NCBI GenBank assembly: GCA_024401495.1
Contig: JAKSKW010000022.1
Coordinates: forward strand, 1 to 26,111
Source of the DNA: Paludibacteraceae bacterium
GTDB taxonomy: Bacteria; Bacteroidota; Bacteroidia; Bacteroidales; Paludibacteraceae
Length of the DNA stretch: 26,111 nt
Direction: 5' to 3'
Both the position numbers and the translations under genes were made by a program. Below, piece after piece: positions 6,762 to 15,525 of this stretch (its first letter is position 1; every line of letters begins with the position of its first letter). The notes under the pieces are model-generated. The model did no database searches and was not told the DNA's origin. It was given only the letters and a program-made list of their open reading frames with translations.

Positions 6762-7570
6762 TAGTCTTTATTTCTTACATCAACATTATCGTTGTAAAAC
6801 CACTTGCCTTCGTGAAGATTATAGGTGTCGTAGGTGAAATCCGGGCCATAATAGGAAGGGATATCCGTGAACATCATGCTTTCTGGCACAAGATGGTCGA
6901 ACACAATCATTTTAGCCGCATCGTCGTAATTCAAAGCGATCTTGCCTTCAGAATTATACTGGAAGACGTGGCGGCTCCAAGTCTGTCTGCCCTTCTTCTT
7001 TAGCACCTGTTTTCCAAACGAAGGTCTGCCCGACCCGTCAACTTTAAGGACATCGATCAATTTATAATGCGAGATCGACGAGAGTCCAGCCCAACCAAGC
7101 ACGATATAATATTCGTCGCGACGGTACTTAACGTGGGCTATCTTATAGTAGAGAGCACCATACCAGTTTGTACGCTGGATTCTATCTGTAGGCTGAGGCA
7201 AGAAAGGAGATTTCTTAATGATAAGAGTCTCGACGCGAGAACCCTTCCTCAACTTTGTCTGGACTATCGAACCGTAGTGATAGCTTTTGTCCGCCAACTG
7301 GAAAGCCCACGAATAGATGCAAACCTTATTGTCATCCGACACAACGCATCCCATCTCTGGATAATTGAAAGCCGGAGCGAACGATTTCGACTTCTTTAGG
7401 CTATCCGACAAAATCTTCTCTGCCTTCTTGCTTAAAGATATTTTCTGAGCGTCCTCCACTGAGTCACTTTTCAACGAAGCAAAAATCTCCTGCAAATTTT
7501 CCTGACCATAAGACGTATGGCATAGGAGAATAAGCCATAGAACATTTATTAGTTTACACAATTTTTGCAT
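6761..7570 (-). CDS. Secreted protein of unknown function
   Basis: A 269-residue protein beginning MQKLCKLINVLWLILLCHTSYGQ, a clear signal peptide cleaved after about residue 21-23. The chosen ATG at 7570 begins the signal peptide; an ATG seven codons upstream (7591) would translate the heptad repeat and spoil the signal, so I reject it. The mature part is rich in aromatic and basic residues, with Trp-containing patches (NWYGALYYKIAHVKYR, YIVLGWAGLSS) and the C-terminal segment YYGPDFTYDTYNLHEGKWFYND. I do not recognise a family. Its stop overlaps the dipeptidyl peptidase III start (TAATG), so the two are co-translated, hinting at an envelope role linked to that peptidase. This link is inference only. 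Confidence 0.8.
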   Translation of the reverse strand: MQKLCKLINVLWLILLCHTSYGQENLQEIFASLKSDSVEDAQKISLSKKAEKILSDSLKKSKSFAPAFNYPEMGCVVSDDNKVCIYSWAFQLADKSYHYGSIVQTKLRKGSRVETLIIKKSPFLPQPTDRIQRTNWYGALYYKIAHVKYRRDEYYIVLGWAGLSSISHYKLIDVLKVDGSGRPSFGKQVLKKKGRQTWSRHVFQYNSEGKIALNYDDAAKMIVFDHLVPESMMFTDIPSYYGPDFTYDTYNLHEGKWFYNDNVDVRNKD

Positions 7571-7597
7571 TTTGCATTCATCATTTAGCATTTAACA
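7565..7597. repeat. Heptad ATGC repeat at a gene start
   Basis: On the minus strand TAAATGC, TAAATGA, TGAATGC, AAAATGC follow one another in 7-bp steps and run into the start codon of the secreted protein gene. Compare 392-422 and 2427-2480. Confidence 0.6.
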
Positions 7598-7598
7598 T

Positions 7599-7627
7599 AA
7601 AAAGGCGGACCGTAAAGTCCACCTTTT
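7599..7627 (-). terminator. Intrinsic terminator of the T9SS cargo gene
   Basis: On the minus strand AAAAGGTGGAC (7617-7627), loop TTTACG, GTCCGCCTTTT (7600-7610): an 11-bp stem with one G-U pair, ending in a T-run. It begins 28 bp after the stop of the gene at 7655. Confidence 0.85.
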
Positions 7628-7654
7628 ATATCAATAGTGCATTTCTGCAAACAA

Positions 7655-8620
7655 TTATCGCTTGATAACAAGGCGACGAACAGAAGTCTCACCAGCGCAC
7701 TCAACGATAACCTGATAGTCACCAGGAGCCAAATCCTTGACGTTGATGTTGATCTTACCGCTTGTTGTAGGCTGCTGAACCTCCTCTGCAACCACCTTAC
7801 CAGAACGAGCTACGATAGACACGTTTGCTCTCGAACCAGTCTTATCATCAATGTTAACATCAAAGTTAAACATTGTTGGGTTAGGAGATAGAGAAACGTT
7901 ATCTCTCCAGTGCACATTACCAGTAGCGTAGCTGTAAACGAAAGGAATACCATAATCCACATTCCAGTTACCATTCTGATCCTGAGTACGGATATATAAT
8001 GTATGATTACCCTCTCTCATAGAACCTGTATTGATCTGGAAAGCCACGTTAGATCCGAAAGCAGCAGCAGCCTTACCATTACCCTCACCTGGATCCTTAT
8101 CGATATAGAACTCTGCACGTTTCACCTGACCTACGATTGGAAGGTAAACGTATGGAGTGCTGAACGGAGATGTCCAAGTGTTAGTGATAGACAAAGCTCT
8201 TGAATACAATTCGTGGAAACCAGGCTGCAACTTAGACAAATCACTCTCGTTAATAACCAAAGCAGCAGTAGCGTCGGCAGAAGTCTCAACAAATTTACCC
8301 TTACCCTCACCTGGATCAGTATCAAAGAAATACTCAGAACCAACGATTTCAGAGCTCTTTTCGAACATTGTGACTGGAATAGCCACACAGTGAGACCAAC
8401 CATCATAGTTCTTACCTCTTACATATAGAGTGTGGAAACCATTGTTCAAGTTTCTTACCTTAGCCTTGAACTTGATTGTTCCGTTAGTAGTAACGCCAGC
8501 TTTGTAACCCTTTCCGAAGCCAGGATCCTCATCAAAGAAATACTCAGTAGTGATAACCTCTGCAAATGCACTCGACATCGCAATCGCTACCGCACATATA
8601 GAAGCAAATATCTTTTTCAT
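7655..8620 (-). CDS. Triple-repeat secreted protein with T9SS type A sorting domain
   Basis: A 321-residue protein with a signal peptide (MKKIFASICAVAIAMSSAFA, cut near residue 20). Three tandem repeats of about 70 residues follow, each opening with an aromatic-acidic DPG motif: EYFFDEDPGFGKG, EYFFDTDPGEGKG, EFYIDKDPGEGNG, and containing a GxHTLYxR-type strand. The last about 75 residues (from VSLSPNPTMFNFDVNI, through GKININVKDLAPGDYQVIV, to RRLVIKR) have the form of a type A T9SS C-terminal sorting domain, removed when the cargo is exported to the surface. The repeat is known from uncharacterised Bacteroidota surface proteins; its ligand is unknown to me. It starts 2 nt after the stop of the beta-helix-like gene, so they are co-transcribed. 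Confidence 0.85.
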   Translation of the reverse strand: MKKIFASICAVAIAMSSAFAEVITTEYFFDEDPGFGKGYKAGVTTNGTIKFKAKVRNLNNGFHTLYVRGKNYDGWSHCVAIPVTMFEKSSEIVGSEYFFDTDPGEGKGKFVETSADATAALVINESDLSKLQPGFHELYSRALSITNTWTSPFSTPYVYLPIVGQVKRAEFYIDKDPGEGNGKAAAAFGSNVAFQINTGSMREGNHTLYIRTQDQNGNWNVDYGIPFVYSYATGNVHWRDNVSLSPNPTMFNFDVNIDDKTGSRANVSIVARSGKVVAEEVQQPTTSGKININVKDLAPGDYQVIVECAGETSVRRLVIKR

Positions 8621-8622
8621 GA

Positions 8623-9582
8623 TTATTTCTCCATTTTATATTTGATTGTAACCTCAAGACCGACACTCTGGTTGGCCTCGTTTGCTGCGACATAACTCTC
8701 AATCACAGGAGTATCCTGCAAACCGCTTGTCACATATGGCATAGCACCACCGTAAGCTCCGACCTGGTCGCCATCCGACGCCATATCGTAAAGTTTACTT
8801 GTCTCCTTAATCTTATAATTGCAGTCTAATGAGAAATCCGGATTTGTCATCTCTGGACGGAAATCGCCATTGAAGTTATTCAAGAACGAACATGTGTTTG
8901 TTCTCGACTTCTTAAGATCGTAGTTCATCACATTCTCGATCAATGTGCAGAATCTTAGGTTGTAGACACCACCGAATCTGTTGAACTTACCGAATGTGTT
9001 GCGCTCAATACGCGATCTTTCCATGCTGCTCACAACACCACAGATGATATTGTTTGAGATATTGATGTTCTGAGGGAAACCGTTACCCTGTACATTTCCT
9101 ACAATGAAATTCTGGCGAATGATGCAACCGTTCACTGTATCTGCGACCTCAACAGCATTCTGCGAACCAGCCAAGATCTGACACTTTGCGATTGTGCACT
9201 CATTACCGAAAATCTCAACATTGTTTAGCACCAAACCGGAAAGAGTAACGTTATTGCTTATGATACGAAGTGGACTTGCAATGAAGCTCTCGCCTGTAGC
9301 ATAGCTAACCACTTTATTTTCTTTATACAAATATCCAGGACCAACAATTGTAATTGGCTTTGTGATTCTGATTGGATCAAAACCGTAAGCATCACCTGGA
9401 CCATATTCTGTACCTGACGCCTCAAGATATATTGTGTCGCCAGCGGCACAGTCCAACAAAGCATTCTCAAGTGTGCTATATTCCGCATTCACTTCAGGAG
9501 CATTACATACTCGCTTGATTCTTGCATGCGATGCCATCGTTAGCAAGAAGGACCCAACTATTAATAATACTAATTTCTTCAT
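8623..9582 (-). CDS. Secreted right-handed beta-helix-like protein
   Basis: A 319-residue protein with a signal peptide (MKKLVLLIVGSFLLTMASHA). Residues about 35-100 (STLENALLDCAAGDTIYLEA, then ITKPITIVGPGY) match the start of pectin-lyase-fold proteins, where an N-terminal cap leads into helical rungs. Residues 100-230 show rung-like repeats of short hydrophobic strands and Asn turns (NNVTLSGLVLNNVEIFGNECTI, then CIIRQNFIVGN, then INISNNIICGVVSSMERSRI). No catalytic polysaccharide-lyase signature is visible, so it may bind or act structurally. It has no T9SS tail, unlike its downstream partner 2 nt away. The C-terminal 40 residues look like a separate short strand segment. Confidence 0.75.
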   Translation of the reverse strand: MKKLVLLIVGSFLLTMASHARIKRVCNAPEVNAEYSTLENALLDCAAGDTIYLEASGTEYGPGDAYGFDPIRITKPITIVGPGYLYKENKVVSYATGESFIASPLRIISNNVTLSGLVLNNVEIFGNECTIAKCQILAGSQNAVEVADTVNGCIIRQNFIVGNVQGNGFPQNINISNNIICGVVSSMERSRIERNTFGKFNRFGGVYNLRFCTLIENVMNYDLKKSRTNTCSFLNNFNGDFRPEMTNPDFSLDCNYKIKETSKLYDMASDGDQVGAYGGAMPYVTSGLQDTPVIESYVAANEANQSVGLEVTIKYKMEK

Positions 9583-9710
9583 TATTATATTTTCGTTTTG
9601 CCAATCAATATATAACTACTGCAAATTTGTATAAAAAAAGTCATATTTCTATACAATTCAACAAGAATATATCAACAATTCCGTCTTTTTATTTAATTTT
9701 TCTCACTACC

Positions 9711-10682
9711 TCATTCGAAATAATATCCGAGCACCACAACAAAAACAATCATTAATGCCACTATAGCATAGATTATTCCTGTGCTGATCACGTAATCAAG
9801 ACGAATTTTGCTTTTATTCAACTGATAAATAAACGCAATTACCAGCGAGGCTACAGGTATAAGGAAATAATTGATCGCCTTCGTCGATAGATACGTCGTC
9901 GACTCAAATGCCATTTTTCCAAAAATCACTACAGCCAAAACAGCCACCACATAACACACTACCTTGGCCACTGTATGACCATAGACAATCGGCAATGTGT
10001 GACACTCCATCTCTCGCTCTCCTTTTTCCTCTATCATCGCTCTGATGATGTCAACGATAATGGCACTCATCGCAAGCAACAACCCAAACATACCGGCTTT
10101 TGAAAGCACCTCTTTCAAAAATGCCGACAATGCCGCCATCTGCTCTTCATTGATCTGCATCGCAACCTCATTCATGAGCATAAACCAGTTGTCGTACATG
10201 CAGACAATCACCGGTATCATAGCCACTGAAATCGCCAACAGCAAACTTCCCCACCATGTTCGCTTGTAGCTCGACGAATAAAACCATAGTATTCCAATAA
10301 CAGCCACAAAAACGAAGAAATAATCTAATGCCGACGCAATATAGCTTAAAATTCCGGCAAATAGCACAGCCAATCCTGTGACTACCACATACAGATTGAA
10401 AATGGTGTCACGAGAGACAAACAAATCGACAGTGCGTGTGATTGGTCGGTTGATTCTGTCAATCTTAACATCAAAATAATCGTTGACAAAGAATCCTCCC
10501 AACGTGATGAACACCGTCGCCAAGACACAGAGCGTCAACGGCAGAGTCCCCATCTGCAACTCTCCGTCGGCATGCTGGATCATCGGCTCCACAATACTGA
10601 AATGAGTAACAAGCTGTATTGCCACGACAAGAAACAAAAGTGGCAAACGAGTAAATCTGATTATATTAGTTAATGTCTTCAT
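9711..10682 (-). CDS. UbiA-family prenyltransferase
   Basis: A 323-residue integral membrane enzyme with about nine hydrophobic segments. The first aspartate-rich motif, NDYFDVKIDRINRP (residues 67-80), is the UbiA signature that binds Mg-diphosphate of the prenyl donor. The second acidic region is IIVDIIRAMIEEKGERE. In Bacteroidota similar proteins are annotated as geranylgeranylglycerol-phosphate geranylgeranyltransferase; menaquinone (MenA) or haem O (CyoE) enzymes are other subfamilies. Acceptor is uncertain here. It is the last gene of the run starting at 14039 and lies 6 nt after the antiporter stop. In many Bacteroidota I recall a UbiA gene close to the KdsC-like HAD and DUF2520 genes, as here. 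Confidence 0.88.
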   Translation of the reverse strand: MKTLTNIIRFTRLPLLFLVVAIQLVTHFSIVEPMIQHADGELQMGTLPLTLCVLATVFITLGGFFVNDYFDVKIDRINRPITRTVDLFVSRDTIFNLYVVVTGLAVLFAGILSYIASALDYFFVFVAVIGILWFYSSSYKRTWWGSLLLAISVAMIPVIVCMYDNWFMLMNEVAMQINEEQMAALSAFLKEVLSKAGMFGLLLAMSAIIVDIIRAMIEEKGEREMECHTLPIVYGHTVAKVVCYVVAVLAVVIFGKMAFESTTYLSTKAINYFLIPVASLVIAFIYQLNKSKIRLDYVISTGIIYAIVALMIVFVVVLGYYFE

Positions 10683-10688
10683 ATCTGC

Positions 10689-11642
10689 TTAAAACAAATC
10701 TTTCACGATATTGTAAACCATATATGCAAGATATATGCTGACAAGCACGCCTCCTTCCCAACGCTCCACCTTCTTGTCTGTGAGACAGAAGATATACGCA
10801 AGGATACAGACTCCCATATTGATTCCGCAATCAATCAAAGTGGCATTAAGATTCGCGTCGCCAATAGCTATTGGAGTGATCATTCCAGAAATACCCAAGA
10901 TGCATAGAATATTGAAAATGTTGGAACCAATCACGTTACCCATCGCCATATCATTCTGTCCCTTCTTTGAAGCCGTGTATGAAGTGACAAGCTCAGGCAA
11001 TGACGTTCCGATCGCACAGATTGTGAATCCGATCAATTTCTCATTCATACCGATTGAGCTACCAAGGTATTTTGCCGACTCTACAACCAAGTCTCCACCC
11101 CACACGATAGCCATGGCTCCTCCAATAATCCAAAGAGCACATTTCCACGCCACAAATGGTTCGTCTTCATCCTCTTCAATGTCTGCTTCCTCTGGATGCT
11201 TCTTTGTGTCGATGATTGTCCAAACTATATAGCCGATCAAACAAGAAAACAAGATTCCTGCCTCAAGTCGGCTGACATCAGCGTCCGACATCAAGAATAT
11301 CGACAACAATATCATAGCCGCAATCGACACTGGATAATCGCGTCGCAACAATGTCTTTGTCACTGGAATCGGATTGATCATGGCACACACACCAAGCACA
11401 ACCATAAGGTTGAAGAAGTTGGAGCCCAGCACATTTCCAATCGCCAATGAGTTTGATCCAGATGTGGCAGCAGTGATACTAACAGCCAACTCAGGAGCAC
11501 TCGTTCCCAACGCACAGATTGTCAATCCCACGATAAACGCAGGAATATTAAAGCGTTTAGCCAAACTTGACGCACCGTCTACAAAATAATCAGCTCCCTT
11601 AATAAGGATTACAAAACCTACCAATAGTAGGGCTATTTTCAT
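10689..11642 (-). CDS. Calcium/sodium antiporter (CaCA family, YrbG-like)
   Basis: A 317-residue membrane protein with about ten to eleven segments in two inverted halves. Each half carries the CaCA alpha-repeat: GTSAPELAVS with GSNFFNLMVVLG in the first, GTSLPELVTS with GSNIFNILCILG in the second, whose Glu, Ser and Asn residues coordinate the exchanged ions. An acidic loop (EEADIEEDEDE) joins the halves, as usual. I chose the ATG at 11642 (MKIALLLVG), which starts directly at the first membrane segment and lies 16 nt after the previous stop; ATGs at 11657 and 11669 would add residues and the last would overlap the upstream gene. It exchanges Ca or similar cations for Na or protons across the inner membrane. 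Confidence 0.9.
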   Translation of the reverse strand: MKIALLLVGFVILIKGADYFVDGASSLAKRFNIPAFIVGLTICALGTSAPELAVSITAATSGSNSLAIGNVLGSNFFNLMVVLGVCAMINPIPVTKTLLRRDYPVSIAAMILLSIFLMSDADVSRLEAGILFSCLIGYIVWTIIDTKKHPEEADIEEDEDEPFVAWKCALWIIGGAMAIVWGGDLVVESAKYLGSSIGMNEKLIGFTICAIGTSLPELVTSYTASKKGQNDMAMGNVIGSNIFNILCILGISGMITPIAIGDANLNATLIDCGINMGVCILAYIFCLTDKKVERWEGGVLVSIYLAYMVYNIVKDLF

Positions 11643-11658
11643 AATTATAATTCCCATA

Positions 11659-12180
11659 TCACCAACCAAAAGCTATTTTATCATCCATCCATTTGCCTTG
11701 TGCCTTCATTACCTGCTCGATGACGTCGCGTCCACACCCCTCTCCAGCCTTTTTATCCGACACATAGCAACTTATATTTTTTATCTCTGGTGCCGCATCT
11801 GCAGGACAACAAGGGAACCCGCACTCCTTCATCACCTCGTAATCAGGAATATCATCGCCCATATACATGACCTCAGCAGCCGACAAATTATTCTTCTCAA
11901 GAAAATCGTGGAAATCTTTGATTTTCACAGCCGATGCCATATAGACATCTTTAATACCCAAACCAACAAATCTTTTTCTCACCGCCTCAGTCTTTCCTCC
12001 TGTGATAATAGCAAGAGAATAGCCCTTTTTCACGGCATACTGTATAGCATATCCGTCCTTGATGTTCACTACTCGCATCGGCTCTCCACTCGGATGAAGA
12101 GGAACAGTGGCGGAGGATAACACTCCGTCGACATCAAAAACGAATGCTTTAATTTTATCAAGATTCTCTTTGAAATTCAT
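11659..12180 (-). CDS. KdsC-like HAD phosphatase (KDO-8-phosphate phosphatase family)
   Basis: A 173-residue cytoplasmic HAD-superfamily hydrolase of the small C0 type. Motif [10 protein letters not shown] (Asp16 nucleophile, Asp18), motif II with IITGGKT, a Lys in ASAVKIKD, and motif [13 protein letters not shown] are all present, as is the CPADAAPEI segment typical of KdsC. The family reaction is 3-deoxy-D-manno-octulosonate 8-phosphate to KDO plus phosphate, feeding lipopolysaccharide core synthesis. A related sugar phosphatase role cannot be excluded. I chose the ATG at 12180 (MNFKENL), which overlaps the DUF2520 gene by 23 bases; the ATG at 12210 would overlap it by 53. TGA is the stop. 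Confidence 0.87.
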   Translation of the reverse strand: MNFKENLDKIKAFVFDVDGVLSSATVPLHPSGEPMRVVNIKDGYAIQYAVKKGYSLAIITGGKTEAVRKRFVGLGIKDVYMASAVKIKDFHDFLEKNNLSAAEVMYMGDDIPDYEVMKECGFPCCPADAAPEIKNISCYVSDKKAGEGCGRDVIEQVMKAQGKWMDDKIAFGW

Positions 12181-12985
12181 CTCTATATTTTTGTATGTTT
12201 TGGCTGACAAGACGATAGATTTCCAATTCCGCGTCTCTGTCTTCCGCCATTAGTCCTTTTTCTTGTTTTCGCATCACTACTTCGTCTCCCCTCACCGCAG
12301 GTCCTGTCTGAGCTGCGACGGGAGCGACGTCCATCACCTTCTGTGCTGTCTCCTGGATCAACGGAATCAGAATTTCAAACGGCAATCCGTTCTTCTCCAT
12401 CAGACGGTTGGCAATGGCATACATGTGGTTTGCAAAATTGCTTGCAAACACAGCCGCCGGATGTAATGCGTTGCGCTGCTTAGTTGTGGCGTCATAACAT
12501 CTGTCGGACACAGTCGCCACAAAATCTCTCAATTTTTCCAATGTCGACGGAATTGTAGCCTCTATCAAAAACGGTGTATGCGACAAATCCACACTTCTCT
12601 GCTTGGAGAAACTCTGCACTGGATAGACCACTCCACAATTAGGAAAGACCGCAGCAAGCCCATCCTCACCATCCATCGCCAACGCTCCAGCGGTATGCAC
12701 CACAATCCTGTCTGCGACGTCGATACCAGAATCTACGAATCGGCACTTCAATTCATTCCAGACCTGCTGTTGAACCGAATCCTTTACGCTGCAAACGTAG
12801 ATGTCTGCATTCACGTCGACATCATTAATATCCGTGCAATAACCACAAGATAATTTCTCGGCCAACGACTTCGCATTATCAGCAGTCGGGCTATACACCT
12901 GCACCACCTCATTCGACGTTGATCTATTCAACGCCTGCGACAAATGCGTCGCCACATTTCCGCTTCCGAGAAAAACGATTTTCAT
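12158..12985 (-). CDS. Rossmann-fold and DUF2520 domain protein
   Basis: A 275-residue protein. The N-terminal half is an NAD(P)-binding Rossmann domain opening with [15 protein letters not shown] (GxGxxA/G variant), resembling F420-dependent NADP oxidoreductase and ProC-like folds. The C-terminal half (about 140-260) is the DUF2520 helical domain, with the conserved stretch [22 protein letters not shown] and a following [15 protein letters not shown]. The substrate is not established for this family. Its 3' end overlaps the KdsC-like gene, so they are translationally coupled, a linkage I recall across Bacteroidota. A hexanucleotide repeat fills the space before its start codon. Confidence 0.85.
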   Translation of the reverse strand: MKIVFLGSGNVATHLSQALNRSTSNEVVQVYSPTADNAKSLAEKLSCGYCTDINDVDVNADIYVCSVKDSVQQQVWNELKCRFVDSGIDVADRIVVHTAGALAMDGEDGLAAVFPNCGVVYPVQSFSKQRSVDLSHTPFLIEATIPSTLEKLRDFVATVSDRCYDATTKQRNALHPAAVFASNFANHMYAIANRLMEKNGLPFEILIPLIQETAQKVMDVAPVAAQTGPAVRGDEVVMRKQEKGLMAEDRDAELEIYRLVSQNIQKYRDEFQRES

Positions 12986-13014
12986 TTTCGTCTTCGTCTT
13001 CGTTTTCGTTTTCG
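12985..13014. repeat. Hexanucleotide tandem repeat filling the nitroreductase-DUF2520 spacer
   Basis: Five 6-bp units on the plus strand: TTTTCG, TCTTCG, TCTTCG, TTTTCG, TTTTCG. The array runs from the first base of the DUF2520 start codon to the base next to the nitroreductase stop codon (13015-13017), so the whole 29-nt spacer is repeat. Confidence 0.85.
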
Positions 13015-13542
13015 TTAAAACTTACCCTTGTGGATACGATCCAATTTCAACTTCGACTGATCGAAAGGCGCTTTCTCCTCACCCTTGTAGCCAAGAGCAA
13101 TCACACACTCAGCACGCAATCCGTCAGGAATATTTAGCAACGACTTCAACACATTCTCAGTTGTCTCACCGTCGTTACTCTTTCTGTTTCTAACCTGTAC
13201 CCAGCAAGAACCAAGACCAAGGCTCTCTGCCATTAGCTGGATATAAGAAGCTGCGATAGAGGCGTCCTCCACCCACACGTCGCTCTTCTCCTCCTCTGCA
13301 AGCACGACAATTGCCATCTTTGCTCCTGAAACGAAAGCGCTACCCATCTGACGTGACTCAGAGATTGCCTGAAGATCATTAGCGTCTTCCACAACAACGA
13401 AATGCCAAGGAGTACATCTTTTTGAAGACGGAGCCATAAGAGCAGCCTTCAAAATCATATCAAGTTTCTCCTGCTCGATAGGCTGGTCTGTAAACTTGCG
13501 TGTGCTTCTTCTCTCTGTTATGATATTGATTAATTCCTTCAT
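13015..13542 (-). CDS. Nitroreductase-family flavoprotein
   Basis: A 175-residue protein of the FMN-dependent nitroreductase fold. It shows the N-terminal RRSTRKF (FMN phosphate-binding arginines, residues 11-17), APSSKRCTPWHFVVV (residues about 37-51), a GLGSCWVQ segment, and the C-terminal ECVIALGYKGE. Members use NAD(P)H to reduce nitro compounds, quinones or flavins; the physiological substrate cannot be read. The length is typical of the short subgroup. It is 11 nt after the lipoprotein gene and part of the same run. Confidence 0.9.
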   Translation of the reverse strand: MKELINIITERRSTRKFTDQPIEQEKLDMILKAALMAPSSKRCTPWHFVVVEDANDLQAISESRQMGSAFVSGAKMAIVVLAEEEKSDVWVEDASIAASYIQLMAESLGLGSCWVQVRNRKSNDGETTENVLKSLLNIPDGLRAECVIALGYKGEEKAPFDQSKLKLDRIHKGKF

Positions 13543-13553
13543 ATTTAAATTCT

Positions 13554-14039
13554 TTACTCTGCGACCATAGGGCCGTTCATTAATTCATATTTTACTTGAA
13601 AATCCTTATGTGCGTTCATTGCATTGATAAGGGAAGTCTGGGCGTTTGTTGCAAAAGTAGACTTAATCATCTCCAACTCAATCGATTGCTCTTCCGACAA
13701 CGAATCAGCTGTAGCCAACTCTGAATAACGACCATAAGCGTTGTTCATGAAATTATCGGAATACAAATCCACATAACCAACCACACTGTTGATCAACGAA
13801 GAATCCTCACGGAAAGGTCCGATAGCGACCAATGTCTTCTTGACAATCTTGAAATTCTCAACCATGCCTGCAACCTCAGTAGTATCGTTTGACTGTACCT
13901 TAGCGTCTAACTTGTTTGTCTCACGCACAACATTATTGAAGATGTCATTCACATTTGTATAGTAGTCGGCAGGGACATCTGTACAAGATGCGATTCCCAA
14001 CGTCGCCACAACAGACAATATAAAATGTTGGATTTTCAT
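13554..14039 (-). CDS. Predicted lipoprotein of unknown function
   Basis: A 161-residue protein with a lipoprotein signal (MKIQHFILSVVATLGIASC, lipobox IASC, Cys19). The mature part is mostly predicted helical and acidic, with no Cys or known catalytic motif (YYTNVNDIFNNVVRETNKL, then SEEQSIELEMIKSTFATNA). It broadly resembles small helical surface lipoproteins of Bacteroidota and spirochaetes, but I cannot assign a family. The asnS terminator ends only 12 nt upstream of its start codon, so it depends on read-through or on a promoter inside asnS that I could not find. It is 11 nt before the nitroreductase gene and heads a run to 9711. Confidence 0.8.
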   Translation of the reverse strand: MKIQHFILSVVATLGIASCTDVPADYYTNVNDIFNNVVRETNKLDAKVQSNDTTEVAGMVENFKIVKKTLVAIGPFREDSSLINSVVGYVDLYSDNFMNNAYGRYSELATADSLSEEQSIELEMIKSTFATNAQTSLINAMNAHKDFQVKYELMNGPMVAE

Positions 14040-14050
14040 AGGCTATATAA

Positions 14051-14088
14051 TAAAAAGACCTGCAAAACAGAAATCTGAATTGCAGGTC
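14051..14088 (-). terminator. Intrinsic terminator of asnS
   Basis: On the minus strand GACCTGCAA (14080-14088), an inner CAG/CTG pairing, TTGCAGGTC (14057-14065), then TTTTTA. It begins 9 bp after the asnS stop and ends 12 nt before the next start codon. Confidence 0.9.
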
Positions 14089-14097
14089 GTACAAATT

Positions 14098-15501
14098 TTA
14101 GAATTCTGCCGAACGTGGTGTTCTTGGGAACGGAATCACGTCGCGGATGTTTGTCATACCAGTCACGAATAGTAGCAAACGTTCGAAACCAAGTCCGAAT
14201 CCTGAGTGAGGACATGAACCGAATTTACGAGTGTCAAGATACCACCACATATCCTTCATAGGAATGTTTAGCTCCTGGATTCTAGTTAGCAACTTATTGT
14301 AGTCAGCCTCACGCTCTGATCCACCAATGATCTCACCGATTGTTGGGAACAATACGTCCATAGCGCGAACTGTCTTGCCATCCTCATTCTGCTTCATGTA
14401 GAATGCCTTGATCTCCTTAGGATAGTCAGTCAAGATAACAGGGTTCTTGAAGTGCTCCTCTACCAAGTAACGCTCATGCTCAGAAGCAAGGTCGCAACCC
14501 CAGTATACAGGGAACTCAAACTTCTTACCCTTTGCTACAGCCTCCTCAAGGATCTTGATACCCTCAGTGTAAGGTAGACGAGTGAAAGGAGCCTTCAACA
14601 CGCTCTGCAATCTCTCGATCAAACCCTTGTCGATCATCTGGTTCAAGAATGCAAGATCATCCTGGCAGTTGTCAAGAGCCCACTGTACACAATACTTGAT
14701 GAACTCCTCTGCAAGGTCCATATTATCGTAAAGGTCATTGAAAGCAACCTCTGGCTCGATCATCCAGAACTCAGCCAAGTGGCGTGGAGTGTTGGAATTC
14801 TCAGCACGGAATGTAGGACCGAAAGTATAGATAGAACCAAGAGCTGTAGCGGCAAGCTCACCCTCAAGCTGACCAGAAACTGTCAAGCTTGCCATCTTAC
14901 CGAAGAAATCATCATCGTAAATGATGCTACCGTTCTCGTCTTTCTTCAAATCGTAAAGATTCTTAGTTGTCACCTGGAACATCTGACCAGCACCCTCACA
15001 GTCGGAAGCTGTGATGATTGGAGTGTGGAAATAGAAGAATCCCTTATCGTGGAAGAACTTGTGGATAGCGATCGCCATGTTGTGACGAATACGGAACACA
15101 GCTCCGAAAGTGTTTGTACGAGGACGAAGGTGAGCGATCTCACGCAAAAACTCCATCGAACAACCCTTCTTCTGCAATGGGTATTCATTAACGTCTGCCT
15201 TACCGTAGATCTCGATGCTCTTTGCAAGCACCTCAACAGTCTGGCCAGCACCCTGCGACTGAACCAATGTTCCGACACAGCTGATACAAGCACCTGTAGT
15301 GACATCCTTCAAGATGTCCTCGCTGATTGAACCAGCGTCTACAACAAGCTGAATATTCTTGATTGTTGAACCATCATTCAAAGCGATGAAGCTTACATTC
15401 TTATTGCCACGCTTTGTACGAACCCAACCTTTAACGTTAATCTCAGATCCGTAGTTTGTCAACCCTAAGGCGTCGACTATTTTAGTTCTCTTTATGCCCA
15501 T
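14098..15501 (-). CDS. asnS: Asparaginyl-tRNA synthetase
   Basis: A 467-residue class IIb aminoacyl-tRNA synthetase that charges tRNA-Asn with asparagine. The N-terminal OB-fold anticodon-binding domain spans about residues 15-105 ([22 protein letters not shown]). Class II motif 2 is [21 protein letters not shown] and motif 3 is [15 protein letters not shown], followed by the typical [11 protein letters not shown] end. The Asn-type discriminating context (NTPRHLAEF) separates it from AspS. Length is normal. It has its own promoter (15526-15555) and terminator (14051-14088), so it is probably a single-gene transcript. Confidence 0.98.
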   Translation of the reverse strand: MGIKRTKIVDALGLTNYGSEINVKGWVRTKRGNKNVSFIALNDGSTIKNIQLVVDAGSISEDILKDVTTGACISCVGTLVQSQGAGQTVEVLAKSIEIYGKADVNEYPLQKKGCSMEFLREIAHLRPRTNTFGAVFRIRHNMAIAIHKFFHDKGFFYFHTPIITASDCEGAGQMFQVTTKNLYDLKKDENGSIIYDDDFFGKMASLTVSGQLEGELAATALGSIYTFGPTFRAENSNTPRHLAEFWMIEPEVAFNDLYDNMDLAEEFIKYCVQWALDNCQDDLAFLNQMIDKGLIERLQSVLKAPFTRLPYTEGIKILEEAVAKGKKFEFPVYWGCDLASEHERYLVEEHFKNPVILTDYPKEIKAFYMKQNEDGKTVRAMDVLFPTIGEIIGGSEREADYNKLLTRIQELNIPMKDMWWYLDTRKFGSCPHSGFGLGFERLLLFVTGMTNIRDVIPFPRTPRSAEF

Positions 15502-15525
15502 AATGTAATTGTCATTTAATGTCTA

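Noticed and set aside
14779..15330. 183-codon plus-strand open frame antisense to asnS
   Set aside because: Lies wholly within a confidently identified gene; composition looks like the reverse frame of asnS.
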